Assembly (NCBI GenBank): GCA_030035585.1 | Contig: CM057462.1 | Coordinates: 114,199,234 to 114,263,233, forward strand | Reading direction: 5' to 3' | From: Dugong dugon | Lineage: Eukaryota; Chordata; Mammalia; Sirenia; Dugongidae | DNA length: 64,000 nucleotides | Shown: one piece after another, positions 1 to 11,720 of the stretch | How the letters are laid out: each line of letters opens with the position of its first letter | Numbering within the stretch: the stretch's first letter is position 1 | Position numbers and translations under genes: made by a program | The notes under the pieces: model-generated | The model's database searches: none | Told to the model about the DNA's origin: nothing | What the model saw: only the letters and a program-made list of their open reading frames with translations

Positions 1-498
1 GCTGGGCCATGATTCCTGGATTAAATTATGTCCTCCAAAAAATGTGTGTGTCAATTTGGCTGGGCCATGATTCCTGGTACTGTGTGATTTTCCTATATGT
101 TGTAAATCCTGCCTCTATGATGTTAATGAGGGAGGATGGGTGGCAGTTGTGTTAGTAAGGCAGGACTCAGTCTGCAAGATTGGATTGTGCCCTGAGGCAA
201 TCTCTTGAGATATAAAAGATAGAAGTGAGCAGAGAGACAGGGGGACCTCATACCATCAAGAAAGCAGTTCTGTGAGCAAAGCGCATCCTTTGGACAGGGG
301 TCCCTGTGCAGAGAAGCTCCTAGTCCAGGGGAACTCCGAACAGAAGAAGGCTGACAGAGAGAAAAAGCCCTCCCCTGGAGCTGAAGCCCTGAAAATTTGA
401 ACTTTTAGCCTACTTTAACTGTGAGGAAATAAATTTCTCTTTGTTAAAGTCATCCACTTGTGGTATTTCTGTTGTAGCAGCACTGGATGACTAAGACA
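1..498 (+). mobile_element. Solo LTR, MaLR/ERVL-like, copy A
   Basis: A roughly 500-bp LTR-like unit that recurs at 1638, 16432, 53002 and 60303. Shared landmarks are a 5' part reading GGATT-AATT-TGTCC, a middle part with AGAAGCTCCTAG, and a 3' part with AATAAATTTCTCT followed by CCACTTGTGGTATTTCTGT, ending in CTAAGACA. The layout and polyadenylation-like segment resemble MLT1/MST-type MaLR LTRs. No internal viral genes adjoin it, so it is a solo LTR. The 5' end is irregular: a 19-bp block at position 1 is repeated at 59. Confidence 0.75.
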
Positions 499-1590
499 CA
501 ACTCAATAAGATAAAGTCTTTATGAAATCCCAAAGGAGAGAGTTATTGACCCAGAATGGGGGGCTGAGAAAGGCTTTATAGAGAAGGTGATGTTGGAACT
601 GAGTTTTGAAGGATAAGTAGGAGTTTGCTAGGTGACCAAAATGGAGAAGAACTGTTCTAGGTAGAGGGAAAAATCCGTGCAAAGCAACCAAGCGTCACCA
701 AACATGAGATAATCTCAATGAGAAGTTCAGTGTGGCTGGAAAAATATAGTATCTCTGATAGAGTGTATAGTGAACCAAAAGTCTGGGGAGAGATATTGAG
801 GTCAAAATGAGGAAGGCCTTGAATGCCCCATGGCTGCTGGGACTGATGTCTGTTGCTTTATGCCCATGAAGGAGGAAGAGAGGGGAATTAGTGTTTAGGG
901 AGTTTTCTTATATACCAAGTACTATAGTTTGTTCCTTATTTATATCATTTCATTTAATTATCACAACCATACAAAGAAGTAGGCTCTTTTTTTTTCTCCA
1001 AGAAACAGAACTGTACGGAGCCCCAGAAGCCTCCTTGTTTGTCTTATTCTAGTCATTACACCCCCAGGGTAGCACTAACATGACTCTGACAACATACTTG
1101 AGTTTTGCCTGTTATATACGGATTTTTGAAGCATGTGACATTTTGTGTACGGCTTCTTTTGTTCAGTATTATGTTTCTGAAAGTCATTCATGCAGGCATA
1201 TGCACTTGTAGTTCATTCCTTTTCATTATTATATAATATTCCATTCGTAATATAGCTTATTTACCCAGCCTTGGAGTAGTTATTATTTTCTCTATTTAAC
1301 AAATGATAGAAGCAAGGCTTGATGTGGTTAAACCACTTGTTTTAAATCATAGAGTTAGAGAGTGGCGGAACTAAGTCTCTGATCCAATATTATCCAATTC
1401 TAAAGTTTGATAGGCAGCATAATATGGGATTTACATCATTTATTGTCTAGTCAACAAAAACGTATTGCGTGTTTACTATGTGACAGTTGTTGAGGGCATA
1501 GTAAGGAACAAGGCAGATTCCTGACCTCCTAATAAGCATACAAAGCTACATAAAGATAACTTCAGCTACCAATAAGTGCTAGGAAAAAAA
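499..1590. other. Old-repeat stretch without a gene
   Basis: No coding sequence is supported. About 540-830 resembles an ancient interspersed repeat (GAAGGATAAG, GTGTGGCTGGA, AAGGCCTTGAATGCC) whose family I cannot name; 2820-3090 looks related. About 905-1010 looks like decayed reverse MIR. About 1080-1262 matches the reverse 3' UTR of an old L1M LINE (TTCTTTTGTTCAGTATTATG, then CATTCATGCAGGCATATGCA). The remainder is undistinguished. Confidence 0.5.
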
Positions 1591-2279
1591 CAAAAACAAA
1601 ACCCATTGCCATTGAGTCTATTCTGACTCATAGTGATTGTCTAAGTCATCTAGTGCTTCTGTATCAGAAATACCATAAGTGGATGGCTTTAACAAAGAGA
1701 TGTTTATTCTCTCACAGTCTAGTAGGCTAGAAGTCCAGATTCAGGGTGTCAGCTCCAGGGGAATGTTTTCTCTGTTGGCTGTGGAGGAAGGTCCTTTTCA
1801 TTAATCTTCCCCTGGACTAGGAGCTTCTGCATGCAGGAACCCCGGGTCCAAAGGATGTGCTCTGCTTCCAGCGCTGCTTTCTTGGTGGTATGAGGTCCCC
1901 TTGTCTCTGTGCTTGCTTTTCTCTTTCATATCTCAAAAGAGATTGCCTCAAGACACAATCCAATCTTGGAGACTGAGTCCTGCTTCAACGTCACTGCTGC
2001 CTATCCCACCTCACTACCATCATAGAGGTAGGATTTATAACACATAGATAGGAAAATCACATCAGATGACAGAATGATGGACAATCACACAATACTGGGA
2101 ATCATGGCCTAGCCAAGTTGATACACATATTTTGGGGGGACACAATTCAATCCATGACAGCTACCCTATAGGAGAGAGTGGAACTGCCCCATAGGGTTTC
2201 CAAGGAGCAGCTGGTAGATTCGAACTGCCATTCATTTTGGTAACAGCTGAGCTCTTAACCACTGCACCACCAGGACTCC
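1590..2279 (-). mobile_element. AfroSINE split by LTR copy B
   Basis: Reverse-oriented AfroSINE in two pieces, 1590-1637 and 2160-2279, separated by a 522-bp LTR. The first piece carries the 3' part (CCATTGCCATTGAGTC) and the second the rest down to the tRNA-like 5' end (CCACCAGGACTCC). The outer flanks are near-identical 10-mers (GTGCTAGGAA at about 1577, ATGCTAGGAA after 2280), consistent with a target-site duplication. The SINE therefore inserted before the LTR. Confidence 0.9.
1638..2159 (-). mobile_element. Solo LTR, MaLR/ERVL-like, copy B
   Basis: Same family as the LTR at window start, in reverse. On the plus strand it starts TGTCTAAGTCATC and ends TCCATGACA, so it has TG...CA termini. 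The 5-bp flanks, GTGAT and GCTAC, are imperfect copies of the host SINE's GTGAC, the duplication size expected of ERVL/MaLR elements. There is no internal region. Confidence 0.8.
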
Positions 2280-2289
2280 AAATGCTAGG

Positions 2290-2700
2290 AAGGAGACAGT
2301 AATACATAACATATAAAGTACTAATTTTGTACCAGGCCTTATCCAAAATACTTTACCTGTATTAAATAATAAAAACAGTTGCCATCAGGTTGACTCTGAC
2401 TCAAGGAGACCCCATGTGTGTCTGAGTAGAACTGTACTCCATGCAGTTTTCAATGGCTGATTTTTTGAAGGGAGATTGCAGGCCTTTCTTCTGAGGTGCC
2501 TCTGGGTAGACTGGAACCTATAACTTTTTGGTTGGTAGCCAAGCATGTTAACTATGTGCACCAGCAATTCCAAAAACAATCCCATGAGGTAGTCATCACA
2601 GTGTTAGGATGATCCTTATTTTACAGAGATGATGAAGCTGAGGCATAGAGAGTTTAAGTAACCTGCCTTATGTTCCTCAGTTAGTAAATAAAGGGGATTC
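2290..2700 (-). repeat. MIR split by an AfroSINE
   Basis: Reverse MIR halves lie at about 2290-2372 (GTACCAGGCCTTATCCAAAA) and 2576-2700 (CTTATTTTACAGAG, GAAGCTGAGGCA, AAGTAACCTGCC). They are separated by the AfroSINE at 2376-2573. The core MIR signature of a T-rich stretch, then AGATGATGAAGCTGAGGC, is clear. Confidence 0.7.
2376..2573 (-). mobile_element. AfroSINE (variant with longer body)
   Basis: Reverse SINE with TTGCCATCAGGTTGACTCTG at the 3' side, ACCCCATGTGTGTC, TTTTCAATGGCTGATTTTTT, GCCTTTCTTCTGAGGTGCCT and a decayed tRNA-like head. This CCCATGTGTGTC body variant recurs at 7332, 17570, 56425 and 58832. It inserted into an older MIR. Confidence 0.85.
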
Positions 2701-3104
2701 AAAAAAATTAAAATCAGTTGTCATCAAGTCAATTCTGACTCATGGCATCAAGGTTCAAATCTAGAGAGTTTGCCTTCAGAACCTGTATGCTTCAACTGCA
2801 GAGCTATGAAGGTTAAAATGGTAAAGAATAACGCAGCTTGGGTATTAGGAAAGACATCTATGAGGAAGGGACGTTGGAGTTGAAGAGCTAAATAGTGAAA
2901 TGGAGGAATTTGTTTTAAGATCTGGACGAAGAATATCCTAAGAATGATGAACAGCAAATAGAAAGGTCTTGACTCAGGAAGGAGCTTAGCACACTCAAGT
3001 ATTGGAAAGAAGAGACAGAGTGGAGGGAAATGAGGCCTTAGCCAAGTACAGTAGGGGAGCTATAAAGACATGGGCTGGAATATCATCTTCAACACATACT
3101 CATG
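2700..3104. other. SINE scrap and old repeat, no gene
   Basis: About 2703-2750 is a short reverse AfroSINE fragment (GTTGTCATCAAGTCAATTCT). About 2820-3090 contains an ancient repeat-like stretch (GACATCTATGAGGAAGGGAC) similar in wording to that at 540-830. Short reading frames here have no recognisable content. Confidence 0.45.
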
Positions 3105-3366
3105 GGGACCCATTGCACAACAGCATCAAACTGTTGCGATCCATCAGGTTATCTATAGTTGATTTTCAGAAGTAGATTGCCGGGATTTTCTTCCTGCTCC
3201 ATCTTAGTCTGGAAGCTCCAGTGAAACATGTTCAGCATCCTAGCAACAAGCAAGCTTCCACTGACAGACAGGCAGTGACTATGCATGAGGTACATTGGTC
3301 GGGAATCAAACCCAGGTCTCCCACATCGACGGCAAGAATTCTACCACTGAACCACCACTGCCCCCA
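3105..3366 (-). mobile_element. tRNA-Gly-headed SINE
   Basis: Reverse SINE whose head, read on the minus strand from about 3360, follows tRNA-Gly closely: GGTGGTTCAGTGGTAGAATT (A box), then GGGTTTGATTCCC (B box). The tRNA-like part is followed by a body shared with the elements at 11721 and 36945. The head is RNA-polymerase-III-promoter-like but decayed, and is not a functional tRNA gene. Confidence 0.85.
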
Positions 3367-3379
3367 CAGCACATACTAG

Positions 3380-5594
3380 ATGTTATCTTTTCTTTCTACT
3401 TTGCTGTATCCTAAGCTATCGCTTTGGACTCGTCTGTGGAATAAATGTGATGCTCCATGTAAAGGCTCAGAACATTGACAGATGACTATTAAGTGTCCAA
3501 AACTTCACTTCCTCTGGTTTTGCTCTTCTCCAGTGGCACTCCTACCTTGCTGGTAGGGGTTAAACCAGAAAGGACTGGAGACCAGGAGCTTGAGAAAGAA
3601 CGTGACTGACTTGTATTTTCTCAGAGCTTCCTGTCTGTTATTTTTCATTACTGATTGCAAATTGCCAACTGGGGTTCAGAGCTGTCATGAAAGACATTTC
3701 ACGGCAGAATCCTTTCCACATTCATGTATTAGATGTGGACAAAGCCAAAAAAGTGAAAGGAGAGGCGAAGAGAAAGAGCCAGAGGCTCAGTGAAACTTTA
3801 CTAGGATGCCCTTGAAATCTGGAACCACATTTCCTGAGAAAGCTAAAAGTCAGGGTGCATTTCAATTGAAGAAATTGCCTCTGTTTGGGATTAGTTATTA
3901 CTTTCAAGACAGGATCCTCTGCAGTGTTTCAAGGTGAGACAATGTTATGTGCGGCTCATCATTATGAGCCTGTTCTAATTATATGCCTCCTTGATTATTG
4001 TTCTGCAGATTGATTAGAACCATATTCAAGACATTTGTAGATCATAGTTCCTGGACACTTCTATATGTTAGCAAATCAAGTATGATTTATCCCTGGAATT
4101 ATTGGTTAGGGACGGCTTCTTTTCTTCAACGCCTGTTCTCTCTAGCTTATAATTTTAATTAGTGCTTGTTCCCGGTTCACAATAAGAATAGGGATGATTG
4201 TCACTTCATCACTGATGCACAGTCTCAGCTTGTAATGCAACTTTGACTTTTGCATTCAGATTCCTTAATCAATGCTAAATGTGCGATAAGGGAAACTGCT
4301 GAATTAAAGTTACAGCGCAATAGGAAATTGAATAATCATTCAATTTAGGAGGTGAATTTGAGTTAGATTACGATAGGCAAAGCTAGATTTGACAATGCCA
4401 GATAGTTTTATCCACCATGCCCAATTCTGGCTAGTGATCCTCCTTCTCCTGCACCCCCACCCAGTTTCAAGGGAATAGGACCATATGCTGAAGAGGGCCC
4501 AGTACAATTGGGAAGACCCCAAAGTCCATCTTCTCTGTTGTCTGCAGCTTCTTGAGAAAATGAGTAGCTGTCATGCTATTATAACAGCATTTGCTGCCCA
4601 TAATGCTTCATCATCTTTCTTTCTCCCTCTTTTCTTTTACGTTGACGGAGGTAAACAGAGGCTACCTTGGCAGTTCTATGTCTTTTGGCTATGGCAAATT
4701 TCTGTGTATCAGGGAGGTACAATTACTTCCTGAAAATGTAAAATAACTGTAAGCAAAGCCTGCTTTGAGTTTCTGACTACCCTGTTTCCACCCAATATAA
4801 TATTGTATTGTTTCTTGAAAGATCTAGTATCTTGAACAAGATAATTATATTCCCCTAATACACAAGTCGAATTTTCCCTCTGCGAAATACAAGAGAGCTA
4901 CCTATTTCAGAAAGATTAAGTTCAAATTTAATCACTTCGTCTCTGAACTTCAAATGAAATTTGATTATCATCCTCTTGACTTAGGTTGACTAAGACACAA
5001 ACAGTGCCAAAGAGAGCAGAGTAGTGAGAATGTGCGCTAAAGGGAAGAAAGAGCTGAGAGGAGTGTGACAGAAGCTCCGAAGTTTCAAGAAGGTCATCTC
5101 TTACAGCAAGTTCAAGCTCTTTTCCTCCTAAAAATGCAATGGATGTTAAAATACAATAACTTGGCAGTGCAAATATGAATATTTAACAGAAACAAGCTGA
5201 TGCAGTTGAAATGATCCTGAGCCCAAGTTTAACAGAATTTTGTTAAGGAAGATTTATAAAGTGAAAGTGAGTGTTTGAAATGAAGTAAAATATCCCTGAG
5301 GATTTTTATCACCCACTAAAGCTTAGAGAAGGCTGTTTTCTTCTAGAGTTGAGTTTGATGACCAGACAACCAGTATAAACTTTACCCTAAACCAAAGTCC
5401 AGGTAAAAAAAGGGTTTTCCTAAGTTTAATTAATGCTTTGATAATTATCGATGACCGTTTGTGGTCTCTATTTCTACATTCAATCTGAGATATTCCAAAG
5501 TATTTCATTGACTCTTTTTGTTTTCACTTTATTTTTAACTATTTTAAATCTTAGGATCCTTCATATAAAAATCAATAATAATTGTTGTGTAATT
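3380..5594. other. Unique sequence, possible conserved non-coding region
   Basis: No repeat is recognised across about 2.2 kb, and no reading frame longer than about 80 codons has recognisable content. The stretch 3945-4345 is rich in homeodomain-type TAAT cores (TTATAATTTTAATTAGTGCT, ATTCAATTTAGG) and has the texture of a conserved non-coding element. This is a texture judgement; no cross-species comparison was possible. Confidence 0.35.
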
Positions 5595-5606
5595 GACTGG
5601 GTTTTT

Positions 5607-7257
5607 TTTTAAATGGTAATTTAGATGAAGGTTTACAGAACAAATAATTTCTCATTAAACAGTTCACATATTGTTTTATGACAATAGTTAACAACCCCAC
5701 AACATGTCAACACTGTCCCTTCTCAGCCTTGGGTTCCCTATTACCAGCTTTCCTGTCCCCTCCTGCCTTCTAGTCCTTGTCCCTGGACGGTTGTGCCCCA
5801 TTAGTTCCTTTTTGTTTTATGGGGCTGTCTAATCTTTGACTGAAGGGTGAACCTTGGGAGTGACTACATTACTGGGCTAAAAGGGTGCCTGGGGGTCACA
5901 TTCTTGGGGTTTCTCCAGTCTCTGTCAGGCCAGTAAGTCTGGTCTTTTTTTGTGAGTTAGAATTTTGTTATACATTTTTCTCCAGCTCTGTCCGGGACCC
6001 TCTGTTGTGATCCCTGACAGAGCAGTCAGTGGTGGTAGCTGGGCACAATCTAGTTGTACTGGACTCAGTCCGGTGGAGGCCTTGGTACTTGTGGTCCATT
6101 AGTCCTTTGGACTAATCTTTCCCTTGTATTTTGTTTTCTTCATTCTCCCTTACTCCCGAAGGGTGAGACCAGTTGAGTATCTTAGATGGCCTGTCGCAGG
6201 CTTTTAAGACCCCAGACACTACTCACCAAGGTAGAATGTAGAACATTTTCTTTATAAACTGTGGTATGCCAGTTGAGCTAGATGTTCCCTGAGACCATGG
6301 TTCCCACAGCCCTCCCCCAGCAATTCGGTCCCTCAGGGAGTTTGGATGTGACTATGGAGCTTCCATGACCTTTCCTTGTACAAGTTGTGCTGGCTTCCCC
6401 AGTATTGTGTACTATCTTACCCTTCACCAAAGTTACTACTTATCCAGTGTCTATTTAGTGTTCCCCCCACCACCTCTCCCATTCCTCATAACCAGCAAAG
6501 ATTTTTTTTTTTATGTCTGTGTAAACTTTTTCATGAGTTTTTACAGTAGTGGTCTTGTACAATAGTTGTCCTTTTGTGATTGACTCATTTCACTCAGCAT
6601 AATATCCTCCAGTTTCATCCCTGTTATGAGATGCTCCACAGATTCATCATTGTTCTTTATCATTGCATAATACTCCATTGTATGTATGTACCATAGTTTG
6701 TTTATCCATTCATCTGCTGATGGGCACCTAAATTGGCTCCATCTTTTTGCTATTGTAGACAATACTGCCATGAACATGGGTGTGCGTATGTCTATTCGTG
6801 TGACAGCTCTTATTTCTCTAGGATATATTCCTAGGAGTGGGATTGCTGGATCATACGGTATTTCTATTTTTAACTTTCTAAGGAAGAGCCATATCATTTT
6901 CCAAAATGGTTGTATCATTGTGCATTCCCACCAGCAGTGCATAAGAGTTCCAATCTCCCCACAGCCTCTCCAACATTTGTTATTTCCAGTGTTTTTGATT
7001 GGTGCCAGTAATGCCGGGATGAGATAATATCTCGTTGTGGTTTTCATTTGCATTTCTCTAATGGCTAGTGATCGTGAGCATTTCCTCATGTGTCTGTTGG
7101 CCGCTTGAATGTCTTCTTTGGTGAAGTGTCTGTTCATTTCCTTTCCCCATTTTTTAATTAGATTATTTGTCTTTTGTTGTAGAGGTGTTGGATTTTCTTG
7201 TAGAGTTTAGAGATTAGACCTTTGTCTGACTTGTAATATCAAAAATTTTTTTGCATG
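5607..7257 (-). mobile_element. 5'-truncated L1 LINE
   Basis: A minus-strand L1 retaining its T-tract (the poly-A end) at about 5602-5610, the lineage's distinctive 3' UTR, and about 0.7 kb of ORF2. It is bounded by near-identical GACTGGG-TTTT stretches at 5595 and 7258, consistent with a target-site duplication. The 5' end stops abruptly within ORF2, as expected from incomplete reverse transcription. The 3' UTR matches those at 44162-45333 and 63188-63918. Confidence 0.9.
6541..7137 (-). pseudogene. L1 ORF2 protein C-terminal fragment
   Basis: An open run of 198 codons covering the C-terminus of the L1 ORF2 protein, the endonuclease/reverse transcriptase that copies L1 RNA into the genome. 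Residues C55, C59, H67 and C72 form the CX3CX7HX4C zinc-knuckle-like motif typical of L1 ORF2p; the block [17 protein letters not shown] follows ([13 protein letters not shown]), then [12 protein letters not shown] near the end. The endonuclease and reverse-transcriptase domains are absent because the element is 5' truncated, so no active enzyme can be made. The first methionine is merely the first ATG in the surviving part. An intact frame over this length suggests a fairly young insertion. Confidence 0.9.
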
Positions 7258-7331
7258 GACTGGGATTTTTAAGACTAAGGAAAATGTTAACAGACTGATA
7301 ATTTCAGGGACGGTGGGTAGAAGGGAATTAC

Positions 7332-7519
7332 TAGTACCAGTTGTCTTTGAGTTGATTCAAACTCATGGCAATCACACTTGTGTGAGTAGAATTGTGCTCC
7401 ATAGGCTTTTCAATGACTGATTTTTTTCAGGAGGAGATTGCCAGGACTTTCTTTGCAGGTGCCTCTGGGTAGACTCAAGCCACCAGCATTACAGTTAGCA
7501 GCCAGAGAGTCCAGGAGGG
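7332..7519 (-). mobile_element. AfroSINE (longer-body variant)
   Basis: Reverse SINE: AGTTGTCTTTGAGTTGATTC, GCTTTTCAATGACTGATTTT, TTGCAGGTGCCTCTGGGTAG, then a decayed head ending GTCCAGGAGGG. Its 3' end lies 74 bp downstream of the preceding L1. Confidence 0.85.
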
Positions 7520-7784
7520 ACTTACTCATAATAAAGTAAATTCAGTTGAAATAGAGGTCCCACTGCTTCTCCCATTCTTTAAGATCTATATCCAATAATT
7601 CGCCAAGTCACAACTTAATTTTCTTTGTATGAAGAAAACTAATATTTATTAAGTGACAATTGTTTGCAGGTCATGATCCTATGTCCCTACAAACATTATT
7701 TCAATTCGTATATTTTAACTCCACTATTTCTTCTACATTTCTGTTACCACTGCCTTATCATGATATCATGATATCTTCCTACAG

Positions 7785-8325
7785 AATGTCCTCCCTGCAG
7801 TCTCCAATACAGTCAGAATATTAACATCAGAGGGATTTTTCCAAGACTTTCTACTGTCTTGCTTTCCACAGGCTGCAAAGTAAAAATTTTATTCTTGAAC
7901 TTCAAAGCTCTGCATAGTCTGACCCCATTCAACTTGAACAAACTATTCATATGCACTTTCCACTACAGCCTACCACTAATTCTCCAGTCCATCTGGGTTA
8001 CTTGATGTCTTATTCCAAGCCCTGCTCTTCCTGCTGCCTCCATATTGATATATCCTACCCACCACGCTTTCTCCAAAAGGACTCCCAGGCATCATGATCT
8101 AGAATTTCATGGATCTTTTAAGCAATTGTTATCTGTGCCGTGCGTTTTGTCCCAGTGTGAATGGAAATTGAGCCCTTTCATAGCTGTATTTCGTATTTGT
8201 GATTCTAAATTCCAACTGAATATCATTTCCATCAAGGCAAAGAATTTGTCTTTTCGCCGTGATGTATCCCAGTTTGTAGCAGAGTGCTTGACACATCCTG
8301 AGTATGCAATAAATATATGTATATA
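7785..8325 (+). repeat. L2 LINE 3' fragment
   Basis: An L2-like 3' region: GGCTGCAAAGTAAAAATTTT, CAAAGCTCTGCATAGTCTGA, then AGAGTGCTTGACACATCC and ATGCAATAAATATATG at the end. The C-rich middle and the terminal GCTTGACACA-CTGAGTATGCAATAAAT arrangement are typical. Short frames over it (8045-8332) do not encode a recognisable protein. Confidence 0.65.
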
Positions 8326-8329
8326 TGTA

Positions 8330-10610
8330 TAAGTTTCTGTTTCTGGCAATAGTGGAACTAGATACCCTGACTTATCCTCTCACTGAATACACTTAAAAAT
8401 GCTAAGCAAAGTATTTTAAAATGTTTTTAAAAATGCATCGAGGAGTTGACAGGAATGTAAAGCCAAAAACTAAGAGAAAGATGGACCCTATAGAAATAAA
8501 CTAAGCTGAACACTGAAATCCAACTTTCCTCATCCCCCAAGGGAATTTACCAAACCTGAGAAATTAGTGTTTTCATTTTATAGTGTACTGAGACACAGGG
8601 ATCAGAAGACAATGTCCAGGTACCTCTCTTGAGAATTCATAATCTTAAGTTGGCTCTCACATGGCTTGCACCTCAAATTCATATTGGAAAAATCTCAAGT
8701 TGATAATTGTTGTAAAGATGTCCTGCTTATGTGAAAGAATGATAAAAAGTTGCCAGTTCCTACCTATGTGTCCCTAAACCACTCAGGAAATTCGGGAAAC
8801 TTATCATCAAATGTTCAGACCTTGTTTTTTTGATGTATCTTGAGTATTAAATCCACCCTCATTTTTATTTCTCTTTCTAAATCCATTAAATACAGAAGAT
8901 AGCAAAGAGAAAGTTGAAATGGTAACAGCATATCTGTATTCTGGGAAATACAATATCCACAGGTCATGCACTTTTTGTGGTTAGACCATCAGGAAGAGCC
9001 ATGGCTTCAGTGTGTCCTGGAAACTGTCATTTTTCATGAGCCTCATGTTATTAAAATGCCAAAGGTCCTGGTATTGCCTGGTCTTGTCTCAGTCCTGTAA
9101 AGCTGCTTCCCAAGAATACATGTTAATCACTGGAATTTGGGCTAATTAGGGCTATATGTCTTAACCTGCTCAACAGCTGAAGATTTCAAAAGATTGCTGC
9201 TAGGAAGGCAAATGACTGGGGTCGATGGGAATCATACACTCTATTGAACAAAGGAGAAAACAACATGGTACCCATCATAAAAAGTTGTAGCATGAGGGAA
9301 AGAAAATATCATCCTTCTCTTCTGTTAGAAAGTTATCTGAACTATTTCTTCTTGTTTGTTATAAAATATTACTCTATATATTAAATATTCATCTAACTCC
9401 ATTTTATTTTATACACCTTGTATAAAATAGACCCAGAGACCACTCGAAAATACTTCTCTGTGAAGCAGACACTTAGTCTATGTGAGAACTTAATGTATAA
9501 AATGAAACAACATAGAACTATAAGAAATATGTTGACTTCTTGGAAAACCTCAAGCAACACGCAAACAATAACAACAAAATCATAAGCATTAAATAAAAAA
9601 ATTGAAGTTTTTAAAGTTAAAAATTATAGATGGAGGTTTGGATATTCCTCATAAAGGAATGAAGCAATTCATAAGACAAATTAGATCACACAAAAACAAA
9701 ATGATATAAAAATCATGAAGAAAAATTATGAAATTATCAAAATTAAATAAAAATATTAATATATATTTAAATTTACTAGTATCAGAGAGTTGCAAATTAT
9801 TACCAGAGTGGACTGGGCGGTTAGTAAAATAGACATTTTCAGCATCACAGCAAATGTCTAAGTTGAGAATCTGAGTTACTATTCTTAAACAAGATTCTTC
9901 AAAAAGAAGCTGGTAGTTATTTAATCTGAGAAAAGAAGGTGCTTAAATAATTGTAGAATTTTTGTTATTTCAAAGGGTATAAATTGGTTTCATTTCTGCA
10001 GAAAAAAGAAAAACAGGAAGTAGATCTTGCATAATAATTTAACTTATAGTGAAGGTATTTTGGATATTTTGAGACACCAATTTTGCGGTAGGTTATGAAA
10101 GTGGTTTGAAAATCTTTTCTGATGATATTTAAAAGCAGGAGAGATTTTCTTCCATCTCAGATGGTTCTGTTTTAGCCTAAAAGCTCTACTAAAAACCTCT
10201 TTAAGGACGCCTTTAGAGTTGTGATTCCAAATCCAGAGTTTATGCAATACAGCTTTAAGGAAGCATGTTTTAAATAGATCTCACTGTTCAATAAAACTAG
10301 CTTTCATGCTCTGAGCTGAAATATCCCTCTAACGTTACAGGGTCCACTTATACATGGTACTTGATTTGTTACAAGATCAAGTGAATGGAGCAAACTATTT
10401 GCTCCACCAAAAGAACTGTCTTTGGGATCTGTGAAAAGTAGGTATTCTCTCAGAGTTTATATGAAGTGGATTAAATAAGATTAACAATGTGAAAATGACT
10501 AACCCAGAGCCTGATCATAAGAGGCATCCCAGCAAATAAGAGTTGGCACACTAGCAGAAAATATGGTTAAAAATGGGCCTACATTATTGCTACAAATCAT
10601 AATGTTAACA
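8330..10610. other. AT-rich stretch, old LINE-like at its start
   Basis: About 8340-8480 resembles the 5' part of an old L1M or HAL1 element (GGCAATAGTGGAACTAGATA); the rest, including an A-rich run at 9540-9780, is unassigned. No gene or structured element was found. 10044-10247 has a 67-codon minus frame without recognisable content. Confidence 0.3.
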
Positions 10611-10614
10611 ATAC

Positions 10615-10740
10615 AGATAATGCTTACAATGGGCCAGACTCTCATTTAATCTTTCAACAACCTTCTGGAGGAAGTACTATTATTCTTCCTTTCTAGGATG
10701 AAGAAACTAAGGCCCTAGGCAGGCTGTTTCCAGTGTCCAT
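10615..10740 (-). repeat. MIR fragment
   Basis: Reverse MIR core: ATTTAATCTTTCAACAACCT, GGAGGAAGTACTATTATTCT, GATGAAGAAACTAAGGCCCT. Confidence 0.65.
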
Positions 10741-10959
10741 ACTCTTTATAACTCATATAATGCTACAAGAGAAAAATTAAAAACTTGGATCATTATAGCA
10801 AATTCTTCTAAGTTGAAGACTTCTTGGTAACTCTTTTGAGTCTAATCAAAATTTCAAATAACAAAAACACTAGCCACAGGATTTAGAGGCCCATAACTCC
10901 CAAGAAAGTAGGGGAAAAGAAGTAATTTGAGAATCAGTACTTCAAATTGTACACAAACA

Positions 10960-11400
10960 GGAATAGCACCCTACAGATTGACAGTGTGACTAAAGCACCA
11001 AGATTGGCTCTCCCGCTCTTTCTTCCAGTCAGTCTAGTTATTCTTGGTGTCCTGATCTCTCGACCCATTCTTCTCTCTTCTCCCATACTAATCTTCTTAC
11101 CACTCAATTCAATTTTACGGCCTTCATTCAGTTCCTGCTCTCCTTCATTCTAGAGACACCTCAATTTTCTTCTGATTGCATACCTTTATGCCTGCCCCTC
11201 CCTGTGTCTAGAGTGCTTCCCCTGCTTGGATTTGCCAAATACCTTCCATTCCAGCCTTCAAAGAACGCTTTCATTTTCCCTTCCTCCACAGAACCCGTCA
11301 CAACTAAGTGTGTGTGATATTGGATCTCTCCTTTATTCTAACGTGCTCCTTGCTCACTCCACAAAAACCACAACGGCTGAACTCAAAACATAATGTAATA
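10960..11400 (+). repeat. Probable L2 fragment
   Basis: C/T-rich text with L2-like words (TTTATGCCTGCCCCTCCCTG, GAGTGCTTCCCCTGCTTGGA, CAGCCTTCAAAGAACGCTTT). A 68-codon plus frame at 10947 is a by-product of the pyrimidine-rich composition. 11400-11720 holds nothing I can name. Confidence 0.45.
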
Positions 11401-11720
11401 CTTATTTAGAATAGGCTTGCTTTTGCTCTAGTATCATCCAGGTTGGAGAATTCTATGTTGAGCACATTAATATTGTGTGGTCTGAAATGTAGGCATGTAG
11501 CAATGGGAACTGATTCTATTTAACTCACCTGAAAAGCATAGGCATAGTGCAGTAACTGCACTATTAATAAGTATTGCCGTGGGTACCATCTTGTAACACC
11601 AAAACTAGGAATCAGACTAAGGCTTTGTGCAGAATGGCCATATTCTGACTGTGCACATTTGTGTTTCATGGTACAAGGTTTGAACCATGGTCATAAAGGG
11701 ATTCTCTTGAAGTCAGTAGG

